A stretch of 64,000 nucleotides of DNA from Allomuricauda sp. (GTDB lineage: Bacteria > Bacteroidota > Bacteroidia > Flavobacteriales > Flavobacteriaceae). The notes under the pieces were generated by a model that was not told the DNA's origin, ran no database searches, and saw nothing but the letters and a program-made list of their open reading frames with translations. The first letter of the stretch is position 1, and the number at the start of each line of letters is the position of its first letter. The stretch is taken from NCBI RefSeq assembly GCF_028280385.1, contig NZ_JANQLX010000009.1:124001-188000 (forward strand), read 5' to 3'. Position numbers and translations under genes: made by a program. Positions 1-7,859 of this stretch are shown here, in pieces.

Positions 1-125
1 TTGTCTTTTATGTTGACGGCGGGAAGATTTGTATTCCAGTTTTCTGTTCCCCCAAACCAATCAGGTTTTAAAAAGTCGTTCATCAAGGATGGGAAAAACA
101 GATTGTTTCTTTTTACTATACTCAT
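1..125 (-). CDS. Small heat shock protein (Hsp20), N-terminal part
   Basis: The first 41 codons of a leftward gene are present; the rest lies beyond the window edge. The translation starts MSIVKRNN, followed by FFPSLMNDF, KPDWFGG and LPAVNIKD. That is the typical N-terminus of flavobacterial Hsp20 (alpha-crystallin type) chaperones, just before the crystallin domain begins. Hsp20 proteins are ATP-independent holdases that bind unfolding proteins during heat stress. The ATG at 123-125 is the only sensible start. Upstream lie two TGnCAnnnTGnCA elements at 196-208 and 228-240, like the one ahead of grpE at 51.8 kb, which fits heat-shock control. The family call rests only on the short N-terminus. 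Confidence 0.8.
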   Translation of the reverse strand, partial: MSIVKRNNLFFPSLMNDFLKPDWFGGTENWNTNLPAVNIKD

Positions 126-195
126 GGTGATTCAATTTTTTATTAGACGTTAAATCATCTAGCTATAGTCAAATGGTATACCAACCCCGAATCAA

Positions 196-240
196 TGCCA
201 TTTTGGCATTTTCTTAACAAATTTACATGTCATTGTGACA
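196..240 (-). promoter_or_regulatory. Two TGnCAnnnTGnCA elements upstream of hsp20 (putative heat-shock operator)
   Basis: TGCCATTTTGGCA lies at 196-208 and TGTCATTGTGACA at 228-240. Both have the form TGnCA-N3-TGnCA, and their centres are 32 bp apart, about three helical turns. A weak -7-like box (TACCATTTG read on the minus strand, 170-178) places the nearer element about 39 bp upstream of the expected start of hsp20 transcription. The same motif in the same relative position precedes grpE at 51775-51787. The role is inferred. Confidence 0.5.
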
Positions 241-241
241 T

Positions 242-643
242 TTAGTTGTAGTGTGCCTTGAAGATATTGATCAGCACGTCTACCGGAACCACCTTGTTGG
301 GATATTGGTGCATAACCTCCAATACCTGCCATATGGCAGAAGGTGGTAAGCCCATGGCCAATCCGATGTTGTGCAAAGTGCGGATTTCCTTTTGGTGCTG
401 TTCCTGATCGATGTTCATAAGTAAAAGTAATCGATGAAACTGCACAATTCGGTCTGCCTGTGATTTCAGCATCACCTTTGGCGATTTCTCTTGAAGTAGA
501 TTGTCAAAAGTCATCTTATCCACCCCTAAATGCGATGCTACCCCAAGCAAAAACTGGTATTCTGAATCCTTCAATGAATGATCCACTCTGGCAAAAGCAA
601 TCATCTCCGAAAGAATACTCAATTTCTCTTGGTAGGCTCCCAT
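242..643 (-). CDS. TerB-family-like cytoplasmic protein
   Basis: A 133-residue, mostly helical, soluble protein without signal peptide. The N-terminal part (KLSILSEMIAFARVDHSLKDSEYQFL) has the TerB/DjlA-like pattern in which an acidic VD-x(2)-L-x(2)-E segment follows a first helix. Flavobacterial homologues are usually named TerB family tellurite resistance protein, but that name reflects the fold and is no evidence of tellurite resistance. The second half (LHNIGLAMGLPPSAIWQVLEVM) is typical of this group. The ATG at 641-643 is the natural start. It is a single gene between hsp20 and sucC. Confidence 0.6.
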   Translation of the reverse strand: MGAYQEKLSILSEMIAFARVDHSLKDSEYQFLLGVASHLGVDKMTFDNLLQEKSPKVMLKSQADRIVQFHRLLLLMNIDQEQHQKEIRTLHNIGLAMGLPPSAIWQVLEVMHQYPNKVVPVDVLINIFKAHYN

Positions 644-774
644 ATTGGTGGTTTACGGATAGGTTTTGTATTACATAACTCCAAAAGACCTCCTTTTAGT
701 GCCCAAAACGCCAGAATTAACGATTTAGCCCAATCATTTGACTTTCACTGAAAACGAAGGGATTGCAACAAAAA

Positions 775-800
775 AAGGCAACATTTTTCAACGTTGCCTT
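775..800 (-). terminator. Rho-independent terminator after sucC
   Basis: An 8-bp stem AAGGCAAC (775-782) pairs with GTTGCCTT (793-800) around a 10-base loop. The run of A at 769-776 supplies the U-tract for the leftward transcript. It lies 22 bp past the sucC stop. Confidence 0.85.
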
Positions 801-821
801 ATCATATGTTCATAGGGAAAT

Positions 822-2015
822 TTATCCCAATACTTCCTTGACCTTATCTGCTGCTTCCTGGAATTGAACCGCTGAATGCACTGCCAATCCGGAATTGTCT
901 ATGATTTCCTTGGCCAATTCGGCATTGGTACCTTGCAATCTTACAATAATGGGCACCTTAATGGCGTCTCCCATATTTTTATAGGCATCCACAACACCCT
1001 GTGCCACCCGGTCACAGCGTACGATACCCCCAAATATGTTGATCAAGATAGCCTTTACATTAGGGTCCTTCAAAATAATGCGGAACGCTTCCTCCACCCT
1101 TTTTGCATCGGCTGTACCACCAACATCCAAGAAGTTCGCTGGTTCCCCACCGGCCATTTTTATCAAATCCATGGTGGCCATGGCCAATCCGGCTCCGTTG
1201 ACCATACAGCCAACATTACCATCAAGATCCACGTAGTTCAACCCAACTTCACGGGCTTCCACCTCAATGGGATTCTCCTCGCGCAAATCGCGCATTTCCG
1301 CATATGATTTTCTGCGATAGAGTGCATTATCATCAATGGAAACCTTGGCATCAACCGCCATAATCTTATCATCAGAGGTCTTTAGCACCGGGTTGATCTC
1401 AAACAAACTGGAGTCACTTTCCTGATACGCCCTGTACAATGCGGTCACAAATTTTACCATATCCTTAAAGGCAGCTCCGGACAAGCCCAGATTAAAGGCA
1501 ATCTTTCTAGCCTGAAACGGCATAAGCCCCACGGCAGGGTCTATCTCTTCCGTATAAATAAGGTGCGGTGTCTTTTCTGCCACTTCCTCAATATCCATAC
1601 CTCCTTCGGTGGAATACATGATCATGTTCCTTCCGGTGGCCCGGTTCAACAATACAGACATATAAAACTCGGAAGTCTCACTATCCCCAGGATAGTACAC
1701 ATCTTCCGCAATCAAGACCTGGTGTACTTTTTTTCCTTCGGCGGAGGTCTGTGGGGTTATCAGGTTCATCCCGATGATATCACCGGCCAACTCTTCTACT
1801 TCCTTAAGATTTTTGGCCAATTTTACACCACCACCTTTTCCACGGCCACCTGCATGTACCTGAGCTTTGATCACATGCCATCCAGTGCCTGTTTCCTGGG
1901 TGAGTTGTTTTGCGGCATCAACGGCCTCCTTAGCATTTCGCGCAACGATTCCCCGTTGGATGCGCACACCAAAACTGGCTAAAATTTCCTTTCCTTGATA
2001 TTCATGAAGATTCAT
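822..2015 (-). CDS. sucC: Succinyl-CoA synthetase (ADP-forming) beta subunit
   Basis: A 397-residue protein of the usual family length. It starts MNLHEYQGKEIL, the conserved opening of SucC. The N-terminal ATP-grasp domain carries the Gly-rich nucleotide loop (VHAGGRGKGGG, residues about 52-62) and the C-terminal ligase domain carries GGTADAKRVEEAF and NIFGGIVRCD. With the alpha subunit SucD it forms succinyl-CoA synthetase, which converts succinyl-CoA to succinate with substrate-level phosphorylation in the TCA cycle. sucD is not in this window, so the two subunits are encoded apart. The gene stands alone, with its own -7 box (2041-2048) and terminator (775-800). Confidence 0.97.
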   Translation of the reverse strand: MNLHEYQGKEILASFGVRIQRGIVARNAKEAVDAAKQLTQETGTGWHVIKAQVHAGGRGKGGGVKLAKNLKEVEELAGDIIGMNLITPQTSAEGKKVHQVLIAEDVYYPGDSETSEFYMSVLLNRATGRNMIMYSTEGGMDIEEVAEKTPHLIYTEEIDPAVGLMPFQARKIAFNLGLSGAAFKDMVKFVTALYRAYQESDSSLFEINPVLKTSDDKIMAVDAKVSIDDNALYRRKSYAEMRDLREENPIEVEAREVGLNYVDLDGNVGCMVNGAGLAMATMDLIKMAGGEPANFLDVGGTADAKRVEEAFRIILKDPNVKAILINIFGGIVRCDRVAQGVVDAYKNMGDAIKVPIIVRLQGTNAELAKEIIDNSGLAVHSAVQFQEAADKVKEVLG

Positions 2016-2316
2016 CTCTGACGTAACTTTAAGTTGCGGACAAAAATAGAAAACCCGAGGGACAAATTGAAGGGAAAAAGCATTAATACAAGCAATTATT
2101 GGAATGGGGGTACATATTCACGGATTAATGCGATGATTGAAACCCAATCAAAGGAAAATGGAAAACTAAAATTGAAAGTTGAAAACTCAAAATTCAATTA
2201 GGCTGAGTGCTGGATGCGCAGATTGTAGGATGGGTAGATTACCGAAAGGATGGATGTTATGACAAATTCTTAAACCCTATACCATTTATCTTGTCTGGTC
2301 TCTGGTCTCCGGTCTC
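2016..2316. other. 301-bp intergenic stretch without a gene
   Basis: Apart from the sucC -7 box at the right-hand gene's upstream edge, no ORF, RNA gene or strong hairpin is visible. It holds low-complexity AT-rich text around 2155-2200 (AAATTGAAAGTTGAAAA and similar) and short GGTCTC repeats at its left end of the next gene (2293-2318). It looks like relaxed intergenic sequence. Confidence 0.5.
2041..2048 (-). promoter_or_regulatory. -7 promoter element of sucC
   Basis: Read on the minus strand this is TATTTTTG, a full match to the Bacteroidota -7 consensus TAnnTTTG, 26 bp upstream of the sucC start. A well-spaced -33 TTG is not obvious, so the call rests on the -7 box and its position. Confidence 0.45.
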
Positions 2317-2318
2317 CT
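2293..2318. repeat. Three tandem GGTCTC-type hexamer repeats
   Basis: GGTCTC occurs at 2297-2302, 2304-2309 and 2311-2316 with one-base spacers, directly at the stop codon of the LON-domain gene. This is a direct reading of the sequence. Function unknown; it may be a slippage-derived tract. Confidence 0.6.
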
Positions 2319-2955
2319 AAGTTTCAAAATTCTTAAAGTCCAGGGGGTCAAAATTCTTGAAATGCCCATTCATGTCAATCAAATTCTTGGTCCTATTGAT
2401 TTCCTTCAACACCGTGACCGTTGTATCGAGGTGGTTTTTAATAAACTGGAGCCTGTCCGTCTCTTTGGAAATTTGTAATAAAGAATATTCTTGCTCAAAG
2501 GAAAGTCCCATCTTATGCGCCAATGAAAAACTATTGAACTGTTTGGGCGAAATCTCCGAAAAGGGCACTTCCATCAAGCCATATAGGTTCTTCAATTTGT
2601 CAAGTACCTCTTGCCGTTGGGATTCGTCGGCATCAAATTCCATATCCAAAAATTCAACCTCACCCCCGGCATACAGTTTTCCCGGTAATTGTTGCTCAAA
2701 GGTCAATACCCTAAATACCTGTCGGGCCACGCAGACAACATCCATTTCACCACCTTCATACGTGGTGACCACTTCCACCAATTGCACCTCCGTTCCAAAG
2801 GCGATGGTATTGTCTATAAAAACTGGAATACCGAAGGTAACGGCTTCCTTTCTGCAATCGTTAATCAATTGCTTGTAGCGCTCCTCAAAAATGTGCAGCG
2901 GCACTGTTTCTCCGGGAAAAAAAACGGATTGCAAGGGAAAAAGGGGTAATTTCAT
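2317..2955 (-). CDS. LON peptidase substrate-binding domain protein
   Basis: A 212-residue protein. Its N-terminus (MKLPLFPLQSVFFPGETVPLHIFEERYKQL) has the standard opening of the Lon N-terminal (LAN/PUA-like) domain, PLFPL-x(4)-PG-x(3)-PLHIFE-x-RY, and ARQVFRVL further on fits too. There is no AAA or protease domain, so it is a stand-alone substrate-binding domain; its client is unknown. Such proteins are common in Bacteroidota. It is cytoplasmic, with an ATG start at 2953-2955, and is transcribed on its own, divergently from lysA. Confidence 0.88.
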   Translation of the reverse strand: MKLPLFPLQSVFFPGETVPLHIFEERYKQLINDCRKEAVTFGIPVFIDNTIAFGTEVQLVEVVTTYEGGEMDVVCVARQVFRVLTFEQQLPGKLYAGGEVEFLDMEFDADESQRQEVLDKLKNLYGLMEVPFSEISPKQFNSFSLAHKMGLSFEQEYSLLQISKETDRLQFIKNHLDTTVTVLKEINRTKNLIDMNGHFKNFDPLDFKNFET

Positions 2956-3068
2956 GCTGGGAATTTGTATTAAAAATACGATGCCCGGGATAAAGGCACA
3001 AGTACAAATGGATCATTTTGTTATTTTTAAAACAAAATGTTATATTTATATGAATTGATGTCATATTC

Positions 3069-3099
3069 TTGTGTAGGTATTGTACAACATTTAGATTTG
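3069..3099 (+). promoter_or_regulatory. Promoter of lysA
   Basis: TAGATTTG at 3092-3099 matches TAnnTTTG, and a TTG -33 element sits at 3069-3071 with 20-bp spacing, within the range for Bacteroidota housekeeping promoters. Transcription would start near 3106, about 13 nt before the ATG. Confidence 0.55.
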
Positions 3100-3118
3100 T
3101 TTCAAAGACTAACTCAAA

Positions 3119-4357
3119 ATGAACCCACAGAACTTATTAAAAATTACCCGGCAATTTGGTGCACCTGTTTACGTGTACGATGCCGAAAAAATTGCTTCAC
3201 AATATCATCGATTGACCAACGCTTTTAAAAATGTTGGCAGTCTACGATTGAATTATGCTGCCAAGGCATTGTCCAATATTTCCATACTGCGGTTGTTGAA
3301 CCAATTGGGCAGCGGGTTGGATACCGTGTCCATCCAAGAGGTTAAGCTTGGATTAATGGCCGGCTTTAAGCCAGAGTCCATCATCTTTACCCCCAACGGC
3401 GTATCGCTCGAGGAAATTGAAGAGGCATCGGCCCTAGGGGTCCAGATTAATATTGACAACTTATCCGTGTTGGAACAATTTGGCAGCAAACACCCTGATG
3501 TTCCGGTCTGTATACGAATCAACCCACATGTGATGGCCGGTGGAAATTCCAAAATATCTGTAGGCCATATCGATTCAAAGTTTGGAATCAGTATTCATCA
3601 AATACCACATTTGCTGCGTATTGTGGACCTTACCAAAATGAATATCAATGGCATCCATATGCATACCGGAAGCGATATTCTGGATATTGATGTGTTCTTA
3701 TATGCCTCGGAAATACTTTTTGAAACCGCCAAAAACTTCAAAAATCTTGAATTCATCGATTTTGGTAGCGGTTTTAAGGTACCTTATAAGGAAGGGGATA
3801 TTGAGACCAATGTGGAGGAACTTGGCAAAAAGCTCTCCAACAGGTTCAACGAGTTTTGCGACGAATATGGCAAAGAACTCACTTTAGCCTTTGAACCAGG
3901 CAAATTTTTGGTAAGTGAAGCCGGCTATTTCTTGGCCAAGGTAAACGTGGTAAAGCAGACCACCTCCACGGTTTTTGCCAGTGTTGATTCCGGATTCAAC
4001 CACCTTATAAGACCTATGTTGTATGGGTCCGCCCATGAAATCACCAACATTTCCAATCCCAAGGGAAAGGAACGATATTACTCGGTTGTTGGTTATATTT
4101 GTGAAACGGATACTTTTGGTAGCAACCGTAGGATCAATGAGATTTCAGAAGGGGATATTCTCTGTTTCAAAAATGCAGGTGCCTATTGTTTTACAATGTC
4201 CAGCAACTACAATTCGAGGTTTAGGCCCGCAGAGGTACTTTGGCACAAGGGCAAGGCACATTTGATACGACAACGGGAGACTTTTGACGACATCCTCAGG
4301 AACCAAGTAGACGTAAAAAATTTGTTTGAAACTCCAAAGGCAGAAGTTATAAAATAG
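3119..4357 (+). CDS. lysA: Diaminopimelate decarboxylase
   Basis: A 412-residue PLP enzyme of alanine-racemase fold type III. Visible features are the PLP lysine in NYAAKA (K49), the phosphate and substrate region HIDSKFG and HMHTGSDI, EPGKFLV, the CETDTFG active-site cysteine segment and the C-terminal GAYCFTMSSNYNSR. It decarboxylates meso-diaminopimelate to L-lysine, the last step of lysine biosynthesis, as a homodimer in the cytoplasm. The ATG at 3119 gives the normal N-terminus. A DUF3995 gene starts one base after its stop and is very probably cotranscribed. Confidence 0.96.
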   Translation: MNPQNLLKITRQFGAPVYVYDAEKIASQYHRLTNAFKNVGSLRLNYAAKALSNISILRLLNQLGSGLDTVSIQEVKLGLMAGFKPESIIFTPNGVSLEEIEEASALGVQINIDNLSVLEQFGSKHPDVPVCIRINPHVMAGGNSKISVGHIDSKFGISIHQIPHLLRIVDLTKMNINGIHMHTGSDILDIDVFLYASEILFETAKNFKNLEFIDFGSGFKVPYKEGDIETNVEELGKKLSNRFNEFCDEYGKELTLAFEPGKFLVSEAGYFLAKVNVVKQTTSTVFASVDSGFNHLIRPMLYGSAHEITNISNPKGKERYYSVVGYICETDTFGSNRRINEISEGDILCFKNAGAYCFTMSSNYNSRFRPAEVLWHKGKAHLIRQRETFDDILRNQVDVKNLFETPKAEVIK

Positions 4358-4358
4358 C

Positions 4359-4772
4359 ATGGATGTATTGGCCATTATGTTGTCCGTTGTTCTTATTTTC
4401 CTAGCGGTACTTCATTTTTATTGGTCAATTTTCGGAATCAAGGACCCTGCCGCGGTACTTCCTACCAACCTGGAAAGTAAATCCGTTAAATCGCCAGGAA
4501 AATTTGGGGCGGTGCTGGTGGGACTGGTTCTCCTAGGATTTGCTTTTGTATATATCAACAAGGTCATCCGGTATGTGGATTATCAGTGGTTGGACCATGT
4601 ATCCATTGGTATAGGAATCACTTTTATAATTCGCGCCCTTGGGGATTTTAAGTACGTGGGCTTCTTTAAAACGGCCAAAAACAGCAAATTTTCCGCCTTG
4701 GATACCCGATATTATTCACCGCTTTGTTTGTTAATGGGAGTCCTGATACTGGTCCTGGAGTATTTCGGTTAA
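4359..4772 (+). CDS. DUF3995 family integral membrane protein
   Basis: A 137-residue protein with about four hydrophobic segments (near 3-23, 48-66, 80-95 and 115-135). The first contains the conserved HFYWSIFGI found in DUF3995 proteins, and the second half has IGITFIIRALGDFKYVGF. The family has no established function. The start codon lies one base after the lysA stop, so the two genes form an operon. No catalytic motif is visible. Confidence 0.8.
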   Translation: MDVLAIMLSVVLIFLAVLHFYWSIFGIKDPAAVLPTNLESKSVKSPGKFGAVLVGLVLLGFAFVYINKVIRYVDYQWLDHVSIGIGITFIIRALGDFKYVGFFKTAKNSKFSALDTRYYSPLCLLMGVLILVLEYFG

Positions 4773-4795
4773 CACTATTTTGGCATAATTTTCGT

Positions 4796-4803
4796 TAGTT
4801 TTG
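4796..4803 (+). promoter_or_regulatory. -7 promoter element for the thioredoxin gene
   Basis: TAGTTTTG fits TAnnTTTG exactly and lies 36 bp upstream of the ATG at 4840, which leaves a leader of about 30 nt. Confidence 0.4.
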
Positions 4804-4839
4804 TTAGGGTCGCAAGACCAAACCCAATAAAACTCTGGA

Positions 4840-5367
4840 ATGATGCATGCTGTTTTTACCTACTTTACCCGAACGTTGATGCTCCTTTTTTTCCTGATCG
4901 GATTCCAAATCCAGGCCCAAAATGTGCAATGGGTCAGCTGGGAAGAAGCCGTTCAGCTTTCCCAAACCGATGCCCAACCCAAAAAAATCTTTATTGATGT
5001 GTACACGGATTGGTGTGGCTGGTGCAAAAAAATGGACAAGGATACTTTTCAAAATCCGGAAGTGGCCGCTTACATGAAGAACAATTTTTATATGGTAAAA
5101 TTGGACGCCGAGGGTAAAGACCCCATCGAGTTCCAAGGAAAAACCTTTAAATATGTTCCCTCTGGCAGACGGGGTTATCATGAATTTGCAGCTGCCTTGC
5201 TACAGGGCAAAATGAGCTATCCTACGGTTGTATTTTTGGATGAGAACTTAAAAATGCTCTCTCCCGTACCTGGATACCAGCAAGCAAAACCTTTTCTTCA
5301 AATAGCCAAGTATTTTGGCGACAACATTTACCTTGAAAAGGACTGGCAAGCCTATGCCGGCAAATAA
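4840..5367 (+). CDS. Exported thioredoxin-fold protein
   Basis: A 175-residue protein with an N-terminal signal peptide (TLMLLFFLIGFQIQA, cleavage after about residue 26), followed by a thioredoxin domain with the redox motif YTDWCGWCKKMD (WCGWC, residues about 64-70). SYPTVVFLDE provides the cis-proline. The CGWC motif and the DTFQNPEVAAYMKNNF segment match the DUF255/thioredoxin_7-like periplasmic reductases of Bacteroidota. It probably acts on thiols in the periplasm. It is monocistronic and convergent with guaB. Confidence 0.85.
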   Translation: MMHAVFTYFTRTLMLLFFLIGFQIQAQNVQWVSWEEAVQLSQTDAQPKKIFIDVYTDWCGWCKKMDKDTFQNPEVAAYMKNNFYMVKLDAEGKDPIEFQGKTFKYVPSGRRGYHEFAAALLQGKMSYPTVVFLDENLKMLSPVPGYQQAKPFLQIAKYFGDNIYLEKDWQAYAGK

Positions 5368-5380
5368 ATCCTAAAAATTC

Positions 5381-6853
5381 TTACCTGCTGTAGTTGGGAC
5401 TTTCTTTGGTGATGGTCACGTCGTGCGGATGACTTTCATTGATTCCACTGAAGGTAATCTTTACAAAACGTCCAGTTTCCTTTAAGCTTTCAATGTCCTT
5501 GGCACCACAGTAGCCCATACCGGCACGCAACCCACCTATGAATTGGTGCATGCTCTCGTACAGGTCCCCTTTATATGGAACCCGCCCTACAATTCCTTCT
5601 GGAACCAGCTTTTTGATATCATCCTCCACATCCTGGAAATAGCGATCCTTACTTCCTTCTTTCATGGCCTCCACGGAGCCCATTCCGCGATAGGATTTAA
5701 ATTTTCGACCTTCATAGATAATGGTCTCACCGGGAGATTCCTTGGTACCCGCCAAAAGGGAGCCCAACATAACGGTATCGGCTCCTGCCGCAATGGCCTT
5801 TGGAATATCGCCGGTATACCTGATTCCGCCGTCAGCAATGACCGGCACCCCACTTCCTTTAATGGCCGAAGCCACTTCCAACACAGCAGAAAATTGGGGA
5901 AAACCAACTCCTGCCACCACACGGGTGGTACAAATTGAACCAGGTCCAATACCAACCTTTAAAGCATCTGCGCCAGCTTCCACCAAATATTTGGCAGCTT
6001 CGGCGGTGGCAATGTTGCCCACGATCACATCCAGTTCCGGGAATGCCTTTTTTACCTCTTTTAGAACACGAACCACCCCTTTGGTATGGCCATGTGCCGT
6101 ATCGATCACAATTGCATCCACTCCCGCATTTACCAGTGCTCCTGCACGGTCAACCGCATCCGGGGTAACACCAATGGCAGCGGCCACCCTAAGCCTCCCA
6201 TATTCATCTTTATTGGCAATGGGTTTTAGGGTGAGTTTGGTGATATCGCGGAACGTGATAAGTCCTACCAGTTCATTGTTGCCGTTGACCACCGGTAGTT
6301 TTTCAATTTTGTTTTCCTGAAGAATAACTTCCGCCTCGGCCAAGGAGGTGCCTTCGCCCACAGTAACCAGATTATCAGCGGTCATTACCTCGGCAATGGG
6401 CCTGTTGTTGTTCTTTTCAAACCGCAGATCGCGATTGGTAACGATGCCCAGCAGTTTTTTGTTTTCATCCACAATGGGAATACCGCCAATACTGTGTTCT
6501 TTCATATTGGCCTTTGCATCGCGGACCGTGGAATCCAACGGAAGGGTTACCGGGTCCATGATCATCCCACTTTCTGCCCTTTTCACCTTTCGGACCTTCA
6601 AGGCTTGTTGTTCAATGGTCATGTTCTTGTGCAAGACCCCTATTCCACCTTCCTGAGCCATGGCAATAGCCATTTGGGACTCGGTCACGGTATCCATAGC
6701 GGCCGAAACAATGGGCACATTAATGGAAATGTTTCTCGTAAACTTGGTTTGGATATTGACTTCCCTGGGAAGAACTTCGGAGTATCCGGGCACAAGGAGG
6801 ACATCATCATATGTCAAACCTTCGCCAACTATTTTTTTAAGGTGGGCTTCCAT
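5381..6853 (-). CDS. guaB: Inosine-5'-monophosphate dehydrogenase
   Basis: A 490-residue TIM-barrel enzyme, full length. Two CBS domains (about residues 97-150 and 157-210) are inserted in the barrel. The catalytic loop reads [11 protein letters not shown] with the nucleophile C308; the phosphate-binding GGIRYTGD and the flap region GRVPYKG are also present. It oxidises IMP to XMP with NAD, the rate-limiting step of GMP synthesis. The CBS pair normally senses purine nucleotides. It is monocistronic, with a -7 box at 6877-6884. Confidence 0.98.
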   Translation of the reverse strand: MEAHLKKIVGEGLTYDDVLLVPGYSEVLPREVNIQTKFTRNISINVPIVSAAMDTVTESQMAIAMAQEGGIGVLHKNMTIEQQALKVRKVKRAESGMIMDPVTLPLDSTVRDAKANMKEHSIGGIPIVDENKKLLGIVTNRDLRFEKNNNRPIAEVMTADNLVTVGEGTSLAEAEVILQENKIEKLPVVNGNNELVGLITFRDITKLTLKPIANKDEYGRLRVAAAIGVTPDAVDRAGALVNAGVDAIVIDTAHGHTKGVVRVLKEVKKAFPELDVIVGNIATAEAAKYLVEAGADALKVGIGPGSICTTRVVAGVGFPQFSAVLEVASAIKGSGVPVIADGGIRYTGDIPKAIAAGADTVMLGSLLAGTKESPGETIIYEGRKFKSYRGMGSVEAMKEGSKDRYFQDVEDDIKKLVPEGIVGRVPYKGDLYESMHQFIGGLRAGMGYCGAKDIESLKETGRFVKITFSGINESHPHDVTITKESPNYSR

Positions 6854-6876
6854 TGCAATTACGGCTTAATTGCGTG

Positions 6877-6884
6877 CAAATATA
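6877..6884 (-). promoter_or_regulatory. -7 promoter element of guaB
   Basis: On the minus strand this reads TATATTTG, a full TAnnTTTG match, 24 bp upstream of the guaB ATG. Confidence 0.45.
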
Positions 6885-6941
6885 CCATAAATTCATTCAA
6901 TGGCGATCATTGGGATTGGACTTAACAATTTTAACTTATTT

Positions 6942-6964
6942 TTATTTAGACTTATTTTAAATAA
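6942..6964. promoter_or_regulatory. Iron-box-like palindrome upstream of the 116-residue protein gene
   Basis: TTATTTA (6942-6948) and TAAATAA (6958-6964) are perfect inverted arms around a 9-bp spacer. The 20-base core ATTTAGACTTATTTTAAATA is identical, apart from flanks, to the site at 14716-14738 ahead of the TonB-receptor operon. It sits 30-52 bp before the ATG at 6994. AT-rich palindromes of this form are common ahead of iron-uptake genes in Flavobacteriia; assignment to Fur or another metalloregulator is inference. Confidence 0.6.
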
Positions 6965-6993
6965 TATTTATATTTGGATTCAAATAAACCGAT

Positions 6994-7344
6994 ATGTACC
7001 CTTCCCTAAAAGTCCTGAACCAAAGCAAAAATGGAATCCTCACCTTTTGCAACCAAAGCAAACTCTTTCAATTGGTCTACAATAATCTTTGTTTTGAGTT
7101 TTATGAGTGGGAACTGGAGGCTTTTGACAAGCACTTGACTTCCTTGGATATGGAATACTGGAACAGAGCCATGCCCTATGCCCCTACTTCGCGAAAAACT
7201 CCAATTTCCGTCGGAAACAAATGCTTTGTGATCTTAGTAAACAAGGCTGAAGTCAAAGAGATTAAGTCCCTACTGCAAACACAATCACCAACAGTGGAAT
7301 TAATCTCTACCAAGGACATTGACTATAGCTTTATTGAAAACTAG
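6994..7344 (+). CDS. Small cytoplasmic protein, DUF6686-like, putatively iron-regulated
   Basis: A 116-residue soluble protein starting MYPSLKVLNQSKNGILTFC, with FQLVYNNLCFEFYEWELEAFDKHL and a DMEYWN motif. It resembles the flavobacterial DUF6686 group as I remember it; the assignment is tentative and no function is established. Two cysteines (in LTFCNQ and NLCFEF) and a third in NKCFVIL could bind metal, but there is no classical motif. Its promoter carries the same palindrome as the TonB/imelysin operon at 14.7 kb, suggesting membership of the same regulon. It is convergent with that operon. Confidence 0.55.
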   Translation: MYPSLKVLNQSKNGILTFCNQSKLFQLVYNNLCFEFYEWELEAFDKHLTSLDMEYWNRAMPYAPTSRKTPISVGNKCFVILVNKAEVKEIKSLLQTQSPTVELISTKDIDYSFIEN

Positions 7345-7361
7345 GAACGTTTGTTACAAGG

Positions 7362-7859
7362 CTATTGACCATTTTTGGCAAGTATCGATTGTTTGAGCAC
7401 CAATCCGGCTGAGAAAGTGAATGTCATGGTCATCAAAATCCCGGATGCGATGACTATATATTTCATCCATGGCATTCCCTGCCATAAAAAGTAGATGCCC
7501 CCAAAAGTAAATAGCGCAGAGAAAAAGGGCTCAATGGTCAAAAACAGTTTCCACTTTTTGGGAAATTTTGTGATCCAAACCAACGCACCCAACAGAAAAA
7601 AGATAAAAGACATGGAGAGAACATGCGTGTGGATGATGGTCAGCATTTCGCGCTCCCCTTTTTTGAATTTCATCACCTCAGCCTGGTCGTCCTCTTCATT
7701 TCCCAAATAGTTCTCCACAATTCCAGTAGGTGTTGTGGACTCCGTTTGCTTAACAAACAACAGGCCGGTAAAAAACCCTATGGAAAGTACCAGGACAAAA
7801 GCAGAAATAAAAAGTCGAATTTCCTTTGGGAAAGTCCCAAGCAGGCCATCATAGCGCAT
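7362..7859 (-). CDS. Four-helix integral membrane protein at the end of the iron-uptake operon
   Basis: A 165-residue protein with about four hydrophobic segments (near 15-38, 74-97, 103-125 and 130-155). A soluble acidic loop (ENYLGNEEDDQAEVMKF) follows the first helix. TIIHTHVLSMSFIF places two histidines (HTH) at a helix start, which could ligate haem or metal; this is speculative. It starts inside the stop of the preceding haem-binding gene (TAATG overlap), so the two are translationally coupled and may work as a pair in the inner membrane. I do not recognise a named family. Confidence 0.6.
   Translation of the reverse strand: MRYDGLLGTFPKEIRLFISAFVLVLSIGFFTGLLFVKQTESTTPTGIVENYLGNEEDDQAEVMKFKKGEREMLTIIHTHVLSMSFIFFLLGALVWITKFPKKWKLFLTIEPFFSALFTFGGIYFLWQGMPWMKYIVIASGILMTMTFTFSAGLVLKQSILAKNGQ

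Noticed and set aside
876-1307. Long rightward ORF opposite sucC
   Set aside because: It is the antisense shadow of sucC; the translation shows no domain and has the composition of a reverse-strand frame.
5721-6320. 199-residue ORF opposite guaB
   Set aside because: Antisense to a highly conserved enzyme, Ser/Thr/Pro-rich composition typical of a shadow frame.
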